Notes: generated by a model from the sequence alone, not told the origin. A stretch of DNA of 7,577 bases from Desulfobacterales bacterium (GCA_022013615.1 JAKLQB010000494.1:1-7577); one strand, 5' to 3'. Positions 1 to 6,722 are shown, counted from the stretch's first letter. A program made the numbers and translations.

Positions 1-1
1 C

Positions 2-2281
2 GAAGGATTAAGCGAGCGGCCGAGTAAAGACGCATCCGAGCGATTTGAGCAACACCTGATGATGGGCTATCAACGGTGGCTCAAATCCAGGGAAGAATGG
101 GATAAGAGCGGGAAAAAGCCGCTGCTTTTTGTCATGACCGAAGACACTGAGGCCGCTGACCAGATTACAAGGCGACTGGATCAGGACTCTCTGTTTGCCG
201 AACTGAACGGGAGAACCATCAACCTCCATACAAACCTCAAGGGAAAGATCAAATGGATCGGAGGTAAAAAGAAGGGCTATCCGGTCTTTTTAGAAAGCGA
301 GAAGGAGATCAGCGAAGACGACCTCTCTGCACTGCGCGATCTGTCCCGAGATCTTGACTCCGGCAAAAGCCCATATCAGTGCATCGTGTCGGTCCTCATG
401 CTCCGCGAGGGCTGGGACGTGCGCAACGTCACTACCATTGTGCCCCTTCGTCCCTATACCTCTAAAGCCAACATCCTCCCGGAGCAGACTCTTGGCCGGG
501 GTCTGCGGCGAATGACCCCCACCGGAGGGGCTGCGGAACTCGTGACGGTAGTGGAGCACGGCGCCTTTGTAAGCCTCTACCAGCAGGAACTCAGTCAAGA
601 AGGTCTTCCTATTGAGGTCGTTGATGTCGACAAGGTGCCAAAGAGCACGGTCACCATCTTCCCGGACCAAGAGAACAAAGACATAAAAAGGCTTGATGTC
701 CACCTGCCTTCGGTCTCTCCGGGCTTCACTCGCATACCGAAACTGGACAATTTGACCATAGAAGCTGTCCAAAAGGAATTTTCCAAATATGCTCCCCTGT
801 CCCTTGGAAGCATGCGGTCAGAGGAGATCCAGTATGAGGGACGGCACCTCTTTACCAATGAGATTGTAGAGAAAATGAATATCCGGTTGCCGCTCCTGGA
901 GAGCGGAATCGGTGCAGTCTCCTATTATCGGGAAGAACTTGAACACATTACGGGGCTGCGTGGCACTCACAGGATTCTGGCGCCTCTTCTTGAGACATTC
1001 ATAACAGAGATACTCTTTGAGGAAAGGGTTACCCTTTTCGATTCACGGCTTTTGGGCCGCCTTGCGGATGGAGATGTGAGAGAACATATCCGGGCTGCTT
1101 TTGTACCACTGATCCTTGCCCGGACGACAATAACAAAGGAACGTAAACCACGGGAGCAAGGCATTTTCGTATCGACATGGAAGCCCTTTCAAGTGAGCCA
1201 TTCGGAGAATCATCCGGCCATTCCTGCAAAACGCACCCTCTTCAACCTGGTGCCCTGCAACCGGGAGTTTGAGGTGGCCATGGGCCAGTTTCTGGACCAT
1301 GCCCCGGATGTCAAGGCATTTTGCAAGAACGCAGGTCCCGAGGCCCTTCGCATTGATTACCTTTCCCAAAAGGGCAGGTTGGCCCTGTACACACCGGATT
1401 TTATGGTCCGCATGAACCAAAAGGAATATGTCTTGATCGAGACGAAGGGCCGGGAAGACCGGGATGTTCCACTCAAGGCACAGGCAGCGGTAGCGTGGTG
1501 CGAAGCGGCATCTCAGGATGGGGAAAAATGGTCCTATCTTTATGTCCCTCAGGCCGTGTTCGAAGATATTAGTGACAATAAGTTAAGGACCCTTCTGCGA
1601 ATGTGCAGTCCTTCCTTGAAACAATTGTTGAATGAAACAATAAGTCCGCAGTTGAGCTTGCCTTTTGGAGAACCGGAGCCGGAAGGGGCTACCCAGATTT
1701 CGGTATTCCTTTCCATGAGTAGTTTCACGAAACTCCCTTCACGTTATCAAAAGGCCTTAGAACAGGCGGTAGCTTTATTTCATTTTTTGAGAAATAAGGA
1801 TGGTGTTTCCTTCGCCCCCGTTTTTACATCGCTTCTGGGACCGATGGATGAAGCGGCCAGGGGTATGATTTTGCGTGAGCTTAAAGATAGTGTCCCGCCG
1901 AGCCGTTCGGAACAGTATGCCTTTTTCCATCCTGATCTGAATGAGCTGCCCACGGGCGAAGCAAATTTCCATAAGCGACAGGCCACGAATTTGGAACGGA
2001 CTTTAGTCGGCCAGAACGGACTGATGCCCATAGGTCTTCTGCGCTGGTGCCTGGATTATGCACATACCACGAGGCGGAAAACAGGAGGGGTCTTTGAAGT
2101 GGTCCGCACCCGGTTCGCTGATTTATCCAAAACTGAGCTGCTTTCCTTGACAGATGCCATCTACGGGTTCAGGAATGAGTATGTAGCCCATCAGGATCGG
2201 GAACTCAGTGATTCTGAATTTGCCAAACAGGCGCTCATCCAATGGTCAAAAGGGCTTCATCGAATATGGAGTTGTCGTTGA
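2..2281 (+). CDS. Type III restriction (Res)-type helicase-nuclease with HEPN-like C-terminal tail, 5' partial
   Basis: The frame is open to the left edge, so the N-terminus, including Walker A and the DEAD/DEAH box, lies outside; the ATG at 59 is internal. Numbering from that Met: the second RecA-like helicase domain shows motif V REGWDV (116-121) and motif VI QTLGRGLRR (143-151), as in Res subunits of type III restriction enzymes. A PD-(D/E)xK nuclease signature follows: TPDF with D447, then ETKG with E461 and K463, and the usual post-catalytic segment WCEAAS...WSYLYVP. By family this is an ATP-driven DNA translocase/endonuclease, probably in restriction or phage defence; no methyltransferase is visible, though it could lie upstream. 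Residues ~547-740 extend past where Res proteins normally end, are largely helical in appearance, and contain RNEYVAH (R705, H711), which fits the HEPN RNase motif Rx4-6H. The Res assignment is strong; the HEPN call is inference. Confidence 0.88.
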   Translation, partial: EGLSERPSKDASERFEQHLMMGYQRWLKSREEWDKSGKKPLLFVMTEDTEAADQITRRLDQDSLFAELNGRTINLHTNLKGKIKWIGGKKKGYPVFLESEKEISEDDLSALRDLSRDLDSGKSPYQCIVSVLMLREGWDVRNVTTIVPLRPYTSKANILPEQTLGRGLRRMTPTGGAAELVTVVEHGAFVSLYQQELSQEGLPIEVVDVDKVPKSTVTIFPDQENKDIKRLDVHLPSVSPGFTRIPKLDNLTIEAVQKEFSKYAPLSLGSMRSEEIQYEGRHLFTNEIVEKMNIRLPLLESGIGAVSYYREELEHITGLRGTHRILAPLLETFITEILFEERVTLFDSRLLGRLADGDVREHIRAAFVPLILARTTITKERKPREQGIFVSTWKPFQVSHSENHPAIPAKRTLFNLVPCNREFEVAMGQFLDHAPDVKAFCKNAGPEALRIDYLSQKGRLALYTPDFMVRMNQKEYVLIETKGREDRDVPLKAQAAVAWCEAASQDGEKWSYLYVPQAVFEDISDNKLRTLLRMCSPSLKQLLNETISPQLSLPFGEPEPEGATQISVFLSMSSFTKLPSRYQKALEQAVALFHFLRNKDGVSFAPVFTSLLGPMDEAARGMILRELKDSVPPSRSEQYAFFHPDLNELPTGEANFHKRQATNLERTLVGQNGLMPIGLLRWCLDYAHTTRRKTGGVFEVVRTRFADLSKTELLSLTDAIYGFRNEYVAHQDRELSDSEFAKQALIQWSKGLHRIWSCR

Positions 2282-2297
2282 GTCCATATTCTCGGTA

Positions 2298-2475
2298 GGT
2301 GGGAAGCACTGGGAAGCATTAAAAAAAGGGCTGCGAAACTGGTGAGGAAAAGGCCAAACATGCGGCAGCCAAAAGATGGGTATCTGCGGTGAATAACTGG
2401 GGGGATATTGGCCGGTGGTGTTTTCACGTATGCAGGGACCCGCAGTTGCTTGGTAAGGAACTGGAGCATATTTAA
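2298..2475 (+). pseudogene. Remnant of a second Res-like C-terminal tail, frameshifted
   Basis: Frame 1 from 2323 to the TAA at 2473-2475 reads a compact protein-like tail: GEEKAKHAAAKRWVSAV, then NNWGDIGRWCFHVCRDPQ, then LLGKELEHI. It matches the style of the segment after the nuclease core in many type III restriction/helicase proteins, and it is analogous to WCEAAS...WSYLYVPQ in the gene upstream. There is no start codon or ribosome site, and a TAA at 2320 closes the frame. Just upstream, a different frame reads GGKHWEALKKG (2298-2330), so the original reading appears to cross from frame 3 to frame 1 at the A7 run 2321-2327. Frame 3 stays protein-like back to about 2256 (FIEYGVVVESIFSV), overlapping the end of the upstream gene. 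I read it as the fossil 3' end of another R-subunit gene. A sequencing indel is possible, but it would not by itself supply a start. Confidence 0.6.
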
Positions 2476-2771
2476 TCTCGAATATTCGGCGTCAGGAGAG
2501 GCGTAATGTCTTCTTTTGACTCATGTTAGTATGAAATCGGAGACATCTGCGAAATTCCTATATTTTCAGGGAGCGACTGGAATTTGCAATTGAAGGCAAG
2601 GCAAAAACCGAGGATTCAGCTACAGGCCAAATATCCTTTACTGCTTAAATCGGTGAGGAACTCAAATCAAACGACCCACTTATCCTGGAATAATCCCAAT
2701 TGAATACCAGCTTTTCCGAAGACATAAATGATACAAAAACAATTTTTCTCTGGAATAACCTCTCTGTTATT
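2476..2771. other. Gene-poor spacer upstream of the toxin-antitoxin pair
   Basis: No convincing gene is present. A ribosome-site-like AGGAGAGG (2494-2501) precedes ATG 2506, but that frame stops after seven codons. Frame 3 has a protein-like run, RLEFAIEGKAKTEDSATGQ (within 2571-2648), closed by TAA and then by a second short open run. It may be a decayed coding fragment but I recognise no family. CTGGAATAA occurs twice (2685-2693 and 2750-2758). The base composition drifts from moderately GC-rich to AT-rich towards the toxin promoter. It looks like decayed accessory DNA. Confidence 0.5.
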
Positions 2772-2789
2772 TATCATATGATATATAAT
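2772..2789 (+). promoter_or_regulatory. Candidate toxin-antitoxin promoter -10 with adjoining palindromic operator
   Basis: A consensus -10 hexamer TATAAT lies at 2784-2789, about 35 bases before the toxin start. Directly abutting it on the upstream side is a perfect 12-bp palindrome TATCATATGATA (2772-2783), within what would be the -35/-10 spacer. Autoregulated toxin-antitoxin operons of the MqsRA type carry a palindrome in this position that the antitoxin binds. No good -35 hexamer is visible at 16-18 bp, so the promoter may be weak or activator-dependent. The operator role is inference. Confidence 0.5.
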
Positions 2790-2811
2790 ACTTTCAAAAC
2801 TCTTTATTAAC

Positions 2812-2823
2812 AGGAGGAGGTGA
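2812..2823 (+). promoter_or_regulatory. Very strong Shine-Dalgarno deciding a TTG start
   Basis: AGGAGGAGGTGA is nearly a full complement to the 3' end of 16S rRNA and sits directly before TTG 2824. The AGGAGG at 2812-2817 leaves 6 bases to the TTG, a workable spacing. No ATG or GTG in frame lies nearby, so TTG is the best start for the toxin gene. The strong site pairs with a weak start codon. Confidence 0.7.
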
Positions 2824-3078
2824 TTGGTTGACCTGTCCCAATTAAGTTCGGCACTTTTTCTAAAGGAATTTAAACAGTTAGTTCAAGAAGGGGGGATATA
2901 TGTCGTGAACCGAATTGACCACCAGAAGTCCTTAGCTGATTTAGGATTGACAGAGGAGGCTTGCAAGATCGAGATACTCGGACTCTCAGTGACAGATTAT
3001 TGCAAGGGACCTCAGCCAGATAAAGATAGGCCGGGTGAGATTTGGGTGTTTGGGAAAGATATGGTAGGGGGGAGATGA
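2824..3078 (+). CDS. MqsR-family mRNA-interferase toxin, probably C-terminally truncated
   Basis: The 84-residue product begins with a helix (LFLKEFKQLVQEGGIYVV), continues with LADLGLTEEACKIEILGLS, and has the motif VTDYCKGPQPDKDRPGEIWVFGK. This pattern matches the MqsR-like toxins (RelE-fold ribosome-independent mRNA interferases) that precede YgiT/MqsA antitoxins. Full-length relatives go on after W-x-FGK-x-x-G-x with a strand of the V-Y-I-K-L-K kind and about 30 more residues. Here the frame ends at GGR-stop, right where that strand should begin, inside a G-rich run. The stop TGA (3076-3078) overlaps an ATG of the next gene (ATGA), the expected toxin-first operon order. In E. coli MqsR, residues proposed for catalysis lie in the part missing here, so I infer a weakened or dead toxin. 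The start is set by the strong ribosome site before TTG 2824. The family call is fairly secure; inactivity is inference. Confidence 0.75.
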   Translation: MVDLSQLSSALFLKEFKQLVQEGGIYVVNRIDHQKSLADLGLTEEACKIEILGLSVTDYCKGPQPDKDRPGEIWVFGKDMVGGR

Positions 3079-3083
3079 AAACC

Positions 3084-3302
3084 ATGAAGCACATTTGCCC
3101 AAATTGTGAAAAAACAACCGATGTTCAACATATCAAAACTGACGAGGAGATTACTGTTAAGGGTGAGAGGATAAACGTTCCCGTTGAATACTTTAAGTGC
3201 ATGGAATGTGGTGATGAATTTGATGACCCTAAATCAAAACATGATCCTTTGGCGCTTGCGTACAAGGAATATCGTCACCGTCATGCAACTGGCTCTTTTT
3301 GA
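3084..3302 (+). CDS. YgiT/MqsA-type zinc-finger antitoxin, lacking the helix-turn-helix domain
   Basis: This 72-residue product has two CxxC pairs, CPNC (C5, C8) and CMEC (C39, C42), around KGERINVPVEYFKC. That is the zinc-binding N-terminal domain of MqsA/YgiT antitoxins, which wraps the toxin. It then has DPLALAYKEYRHRH, the linker that in relatives leads into an Xre-type HTH; here it runs into ATGSF-stop. MqsA-type proteins are usually about 130 residues, so the DNA-binding half is absent. Neither other forward frame downstream restores an HTH-like sequence. I chose ATG 3084 because the G-rich ribosome site (3066-3074) sits 9 bases ahead. ATG 3075, which overlaps the toxin stop, is in the same frame but has no spacing. 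The protein could still bind a toxin but should not repress the promoter through its own HTH. Confidence 0.75.
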   Translation: MKHICPNCEKTTDVQHIKTDEEITVKGERINVPVEYFKCMECGDEFDDPKSKHDPLALAYKEYRHRHATGSF

Positions 3303-3634
3303 AAAGAAAATATATCATAGAAATGTTAAGAATGAAAACACGGGCGGTAGTTCTCAAATAATGACATAATGAAATGAAAAGGCTTTTTTTGTTTAGGTCA
3401 TTGGGATTTTGGTTATTCGAATTTGTTTCGAATTTCGACCTGCCCGCCCATGCCTCTTTGTTCAGGATGTTTCAGCTGCATTAGAGTGTGAAACAGAAAT
3501 AAACATTCAACGTTACGCATAAAGGGCAATGGCAGGCGGGTATTCGGATTTAACATTGTGATTTTCGTGATATTTTCCAGATAAAAAATTTTTTGTGGGC
3601 AAAAAAACACCAATCGCATTGCTAAGGGACTAAT
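3303..3634. other. Intergenic spacer with repeats and dyad symmetry, no gene
   Basis: I see no coding sequence. TTCGAATTT occurs twice 11 bases apart (3416-3424 and 3427-3435). An imperfect inverted pair, CCTGCCCGCC (3439-3448) and GGCAGGCGGG (3531-3540), brackets an inner stem TGTTTCA/TGAAACA (3468-3474 and 3489-3495). ATTCGGATTT follows on the right flank. An A6T6 palindrome (3583-3594) lies about 40 bases before the kinase start and may bend the DNA. No convincing -35/-10 or sigma54 promoter was found for the kinase. The TTCGAATTT-rich motif resembles dispersed spacer repeats I recall from Desulfobacterota genomes, but this needs a genome search. Confidence 0.5.
3411..3550. repeat. Candidate small dispersed element with imperfect terminal inverted repeats
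   Basis: The left end carries TTCGAATTT repeats followed by CCTGCCCGCC; the right end carries GGCAGGCGGG followed by ATTCGGATTT. Read on opposite strands, the ends resemble each other loosely (C/G-rich block flanked by A/T-rich TTCG-type block), around a ~80-base core that has its own 7-bp stem. The shape suggests a REP-like or MITE-like unit, but the inverted match is imperfect, no target-site duplication is clear, and only one copy lies in the window. Confidence 0.3.
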
Positions 3635-5083
3635 ATGGTACCCCCTAAAGACAACACAAAATCAGAGGGAACGCGATTTAGGCTCGTAAAATTTTTTGCC
3701 TATGCGAGCTTTTTTGTCCTTATTATAGTCAGTTTCCCCTTCTCAATGGTCATTTCCCAACAGGCCAAGGATATTCTGATGAAGAGCTATGAGAACTATG
3801 CCTTACTTCTGGGCGAGAATTTAAACCACCAAGTTTTTCAAAATTTTGTGACACCTGTCATCAGACGATATGGGCAAATCAAACTGAGGGAAAAAGAGCA
3901 ATCCGAGTGGATGGATCGGATCGTAAGGAACACGATCCACAGTTTCAATATAGACCTGGTCAACATCTATGAAACCGATGAAGCCGTGATCGCATACAGC
4001 ACTGATCCCAGACTGATAGGCAAGAAAGTAGAAGGGACTTCAGGGTATAAAAGGGCAGTCAAAGGTAATCATTCCTCAGGGCTAATATCCGGGGCAGATT
4101 ATCTTTGGGGGCTTGGTATAGAATGGATAGGGGGTGAAAAGAAACTCAGGACATATATTCCCTTCAGAGATGTGGACCCCTACACGGGTGACAAGGGATA
4201 TGTTGGAGGTGTTTTTGAGTTGATCCAGGATTTGACCAAGGAATATGAGTCACTGGTCAAATTTCAGTATTTTATATTCGGACTTTCTATCCTCATCATG
4301 GGCCTAATATTCGTGGCGCTTCTCCTGATCGTCCACAATGCCGAAGGGATCATAGAGGAGAGGGCAAAAGAGCAAAGGGAGCTTGAGTCTCAATTAAACC
4401 ACGCTGAGCGCCTGGCCGCCCTGGGTAAAATGGTTGCCGGTGTTTCTCATGAAATCAGGAATCCCCTGGGGATCATTCGAAGCACAGCAGAACTACTGGG
4501 CGGAATGCCTGATTCTACTGACGTACAAAAAAAACTTTCGAGCGTTATCACAGAGGAATCAAGCAGATTAAACAATATTGTCACAGAATTCCTGGATTTT
4601 GCCCGTCCCCAGGAACCCAATTTCCAGGAATGCTACCTTGAAGAAATTATCAACAAAAATCTCCAGTTCCTCAGCCCCGAACTTGATAAGGAAAACATTT
4701 CTGTATATGATAATTTAGACGGCCGGTCTTTGAAACTCAGGGCTGACCCACAACTCCTTTACAGGGCTTTCCTCAATATTTTTATGAATGCTATTCAAGC
4801 CATGGAAAATGGCGGTAGCATGACCGTGGATGTGGCCGAGAAAAAAGACCATTATGTGGTAAGTATTGAGGATAAAGGCTGCGGGATTAGGCAGGAAAAC
4901 CTAAGCAAGATCTTTGATCCCTTTTTTAGCACCAAGGATAACGGAACCGGCCTTGGGATTTCCATTGTCAGGAATATTATCGAAGGACATAAGGGTTCTG
5001 TATGGATCGACAGTGAGGTAGGAGACCCGCCTGGGCGACATGGTGCTGGAACAAAGGTCTTCATCAAATTGCCAAAAGGATAG
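3635..5083 (+). CDS. Membrane sensor histidine kinase, NtrB/AtoS-like, of an NtrC-type two-component system
   Basis: 482 residues. TM1 at ~20-40 (FFAYASFFVLIIVSF) and TM2 at ~212-233 (YFIFGLSILIMGLIFVALLL) bracket a ~170-residue periplasmic sensor whose VNIYETDEAVIAYSTDP...IGKKVEG pattern looks like a single Cache/PDC fold, so a small extracytoplasmic ligand is likely but unknown. TM2 is followed by only ~38 residues of coiled coil (EERAKEQRELESQLNHAERL) before the phosphoacceptor H272 in SHEIRNPL, so there is no HAMP or PAS. The ATPase domain has the N box (NIFMNAIQ, N385), G1 DKGCGI (D413), F box FDPFFSTK and G2 GTGLG (437-441). Ribosome site AAGGGA lies 5 bases before the ATG. The response regulator starts 57 bases downstream, so the two are almost surely co-transcribed and the kinase phosphorylates that regulator. 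Confidence 0.93.
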   Translation: MVPPKDNTKSEGTRFRLVKFFAYASFFVLIIVSFPFSMVISQQAKDILMKSYENYALLLGENLNHQVFQNFVTPVIRRYGQIKLREKEQSEWMDRIVRNTIHSFNIDLVNIYETDEAVIAYSTDPRLIGKKVEGTSGYKRAVKGNHSSGLISGADYLWGLGIEWIGGEKKLRTYIPFRDVDPYTGDKGYVGGVFELIQDLTKEYESLVKFQYFIFGLSILIMGLIFVALLLIVHNAEGIIEERAKEQRELESQLNHAERLAALGKMVAGVSHEIRNPLGIIRSTAELLGGMPDSTDVQKKLSSVITEESSRLNNIVTEFLDFARPQEPNFQECYLEEIINKNLQFLSPELDKENISVYDNLDGRSLKLRADPQLLYRAFLNIFMNAIQAMENGGSMTVDVAEKKDHYVVSIEDKGCGIRQENLSKIFDPFFSTKDNGTGLGISIVRNIIEGHKGSVWIDSEVGDPPGRHGAGTKVFIKLPKG

Positions 5084-5140
5084 ATGATGCTAAGGCCGGA
5101 ACCTGGAATACGGATTTTGGCTATATAGGAGCCATGAAAT

Positions 5141-6505
5141 ATGGACACCATCCTGATTGTGGACGATGAAAAAAACTATCTGTTAGTTCTTGAGGCCTTA
5201 TTAGGGCCGGAAGGGTATGAAATCATTACAGCCGGCAATGCTCATGACGCCCTGCGTTCAGTCCGGGAAGCAGACCTCGATCTGGTCATTACTGATGTGA
5301 AAATGCCGGGCATGAACGGGATAGAGCTTCTTGAAGAAAGCAAGAAAATTAAGCCCGAGCTTCCGGTTATTATTATGACCGCCTATGGGAGCATAGAAAT
5401 GGCTGTGGAGGCCATGAAAAAGAATGCCTACGATTACATTACCAAGCCCTTCCAAAATGAACAGCTAAAGCTGACTGTTAAAAAGGCCCTTGATAACTAC
5501 CGTCTTATCAAGCAAAACAAATTGCTGAGCCAGGCCCTTTCAGATCGCTTCCGATATGGGAATATGGTGGGAAAAAGCAAACCCATACTCAAGATCTATG
5601 ATATCATTGAAAAGGTGGCTCAATCCAAGGCATCCGTGCTTATCACAGGACCTTCAGGCACGGGAAAGGAACTCATTGCCAAGGCTATTCACTATGGAGG
5701 ATCACGAAGGGACCGCCCCTTTGTCTCTATCAATTGTGGTGCTTTGACAGAAACACTTCTTGAGAGCGAGCTCTTTGGGCATGAGAGAGGCGCCTTTACC
5801 GGGGCCGTAGCCCTGAAAAAGGGTCGATTTGAACTTGCAGACAGTGGGACACTCTTCCTGGACGAGGTAGGTAATATGCCTCCTCCCCTCCAGGTCAAGC
5901 TCCTTAGAGTGCTCCAGGAAATGGAATTTGAGAGGGTTGGGGGAACCAGGACTATCAAAGTGGATGTTCGTGTCCTCTCTGCCTCAAACAGGGATATTAA
6001 AGATGATGTTGCCGAGGGCATATTTCGGGAGGACCTTTTCTATCGGCTCAATGTGATTCAAATCGAAGTTCCCCCTTTGCGTGAAAGGGTTGACGATATT
6101 CCTCTGCTTGTGAAGCATTTCATTGAAAAACATGTAAGTGATGAAGACAAAGGCAAGATTGAATTAAGCCCCGAAGTGTGGAAAGCCTTTTATGCCTACT
6201 CATGGCCTGGCAACGTGAGAGAATTGGAAAATGTTATTGAACGAGCCGTAGTCCTTAGTTCAGGAGGTGTTGTCACCGTTGAGGAATTACCTGAAGAGTT
6301 GATTGGGGCAGAAGCCGAATTAGACGTGGATAGGTTTATTCCTCCCGATGTGCCCCTGCCGACAGCACTGGAGCGAATTGAGGAAAAGCTCATAAGAAGG
6401 GCCCTGAATCAGTGTAATAATGTTCAGGCCCATGCAGCCGAAATGTTAGGAATCACAAAAAGCTTGATACAGCACAAAATGAAAAAGTACAACATCGCGG
6501 TATAG
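5141..6505 (+). CDS. NtrC-family sigma54-dependent response regulator (receiver-AAA+-Fis HTH)
   Basis: 454 residues, full length for the family. Receiver domain ~1-120: acidic pair D8/D9, phosphoacceptor D52 (VITDVKMPG), T80 and K102. AAA+ domain ~140-375: Walker A GPSGTGKE (170-177), the sigma54-contacting GAFTGA loop (217-222), Walker B LFLDEV (D241, E242) and FREDLFYRLNV, leading to WPGNVRELEN. A Fis-type HTH fills ~426-453 (AAEMLGITKSLIQHKMKKY). All residues needed for phosphorylation, ATP hydrolysis and sigma54 activation are present. AGGAG (5127-5131) sits 9 bases before ATG 5141; an ATG at 5134 is in another frame and stops after 11 codons. It should activate a sigma54 promoter when phosphorylated by the kinase upstream. 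A strong candidate target promoter lies ~190 bases after its stop. It is AtoC/ZraR-like; the exact regulon is unknown. Confidence 0.96.
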   Translation: MDTILIVDDEKNYLLVLEALLGPEGYEIITAGNAHDALRSVREADLDLVITDVKMPGMNGIELLEESKKIKPELPVIIMTAYGSIEMAVEAMKKNAYDYITKPFQNEQLKLTVKKALDNYRLIKQNKLLSQALSDRFRYGNMVGKSKPILKIYDIIEKVAQSKASVLITGPSGTGKELIAKAIHYGGSRRDRPFVSINCGALTETLLESELFGHERGAFTGAVALKKGRFELADSGTLFLDEVGNMPPPLQVKLLRVLQEMEFERVGGTRTIKVDVRVLSASNRDIKDDVAEGIFREDLFYRLNVIQIEVPPLRERVDDIPLLVKHFIEKHVSDEDKGKIELSPEVWKAFYAYSWPGNVRELENVIERAVVLSSGGVVTVEELPEELIGAEAELDVDRFIPPDVPLPTALERIEEKLIRRALNQCNNVQAHAAEMLGITKSLIQHKMKKYNIAV

Positions 6506-6584
6506 CGGTAAAAAATTTTGTATCCCTATTTTATCAATAAATTAAATATGATATCTGACGTGGCTCCTAACTTGGCATTTTTTG

Positions 6585-6600
6585 GTACAAAAATTTGTAC
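6585..6600. promoter_or_regulatory. Dyad-symmetric candidate enhancer (UAS) for the NtrC-family regulator
   Basis: GTACAAAAATTTGTAC has two 7-bp arms (GTACAAA / TTTGTAC) about a 2-base centre. A wider match, GGCAT (6574-6578) and ATGCC (6606-6610), is centred on almost the same point, giving extended symmetry over 37 bp. The centre is roughly 130 bases upstream of the predicted start of the sigma54 promoter, a usual distance for NtrC-type activator sites. Binding by the adjacent regulator is inference. Confidence 0.45.
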
Positions 6601-6695
6601 TTTTCATGCCCAGAAATTAAAACTGAAATAGCAAAGCCCAAAAAAATACCTCAACAAAACAAACAGTTACATACTAACTGCGCGCAAGATCCATT

Positions 6696-6712
6696 TTGGC
6701 AAACAACTTGCA
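6696..6712 (+). promoter_or_regulatory. Candidate sigma54 (-24/-12) promoter
   Basis: TTGGCAAACAACTTGCA fits the sigma54 consensus: TGGCA at -24 and TTGCA at -12, with the invariant GG (6698-6699) and GC (6710-6711) separated by exactly 10 bases. The predicted start is about 12 bases beyond the GC, near 6723. It faces away from the sigma54 activator gene, with a dyad ~100 bp upstream and an intrinsic terminator ~30 bp downstream of the start. No coding sequence follows, so the product should be a short RNA. Confidence 0.65.
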
Positions 6713-6722
6713 ATAAAAATCG

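Noticed and set aside
290..772. 160-codon minus-strand open frame within the Res gene
   Set aside because: It lies wholly opposite a well-supported coding region with family motifs; no ribosome site or recognisable domain.
2319..2330. A7 run as a programmed ribosomal frameshift site
   Set aside because: Joining the two frames needs a +1 (or -2) shift, not the usual -1 slip on A-runs, and there is no start codon upstream for the first frame; decay or an indel is simpler.
3184..3369. 61-codon + strand open frame overlapping the antitoxin
   Set aside because: It is an out-of-frame shadow of the zinc-finger gene, begins mid-gene, and its unique tail has no recognisable HTH or other domain.
3583..3594. 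A6T6 palindrome as a terminator for the toxin-antitoxin operon
   Set aside because: It has no loop or GC-rich stem and lies ~280 bases past the antitoxin stop; more likely a bent A-tract.
5692..6021. 109-codon minus-strand open frame within the response regulator
   Set aside because: Antisense to the conserved AAA+ core; its sequence mirrors codon bias of the real gene and has no family motifs.
6573..6590. TTGGCATTTTTTGGT as a second sigma54 promoter
   Set aside because: It has a -24-like TTGGCA but no GC at the required 10-base spacing.
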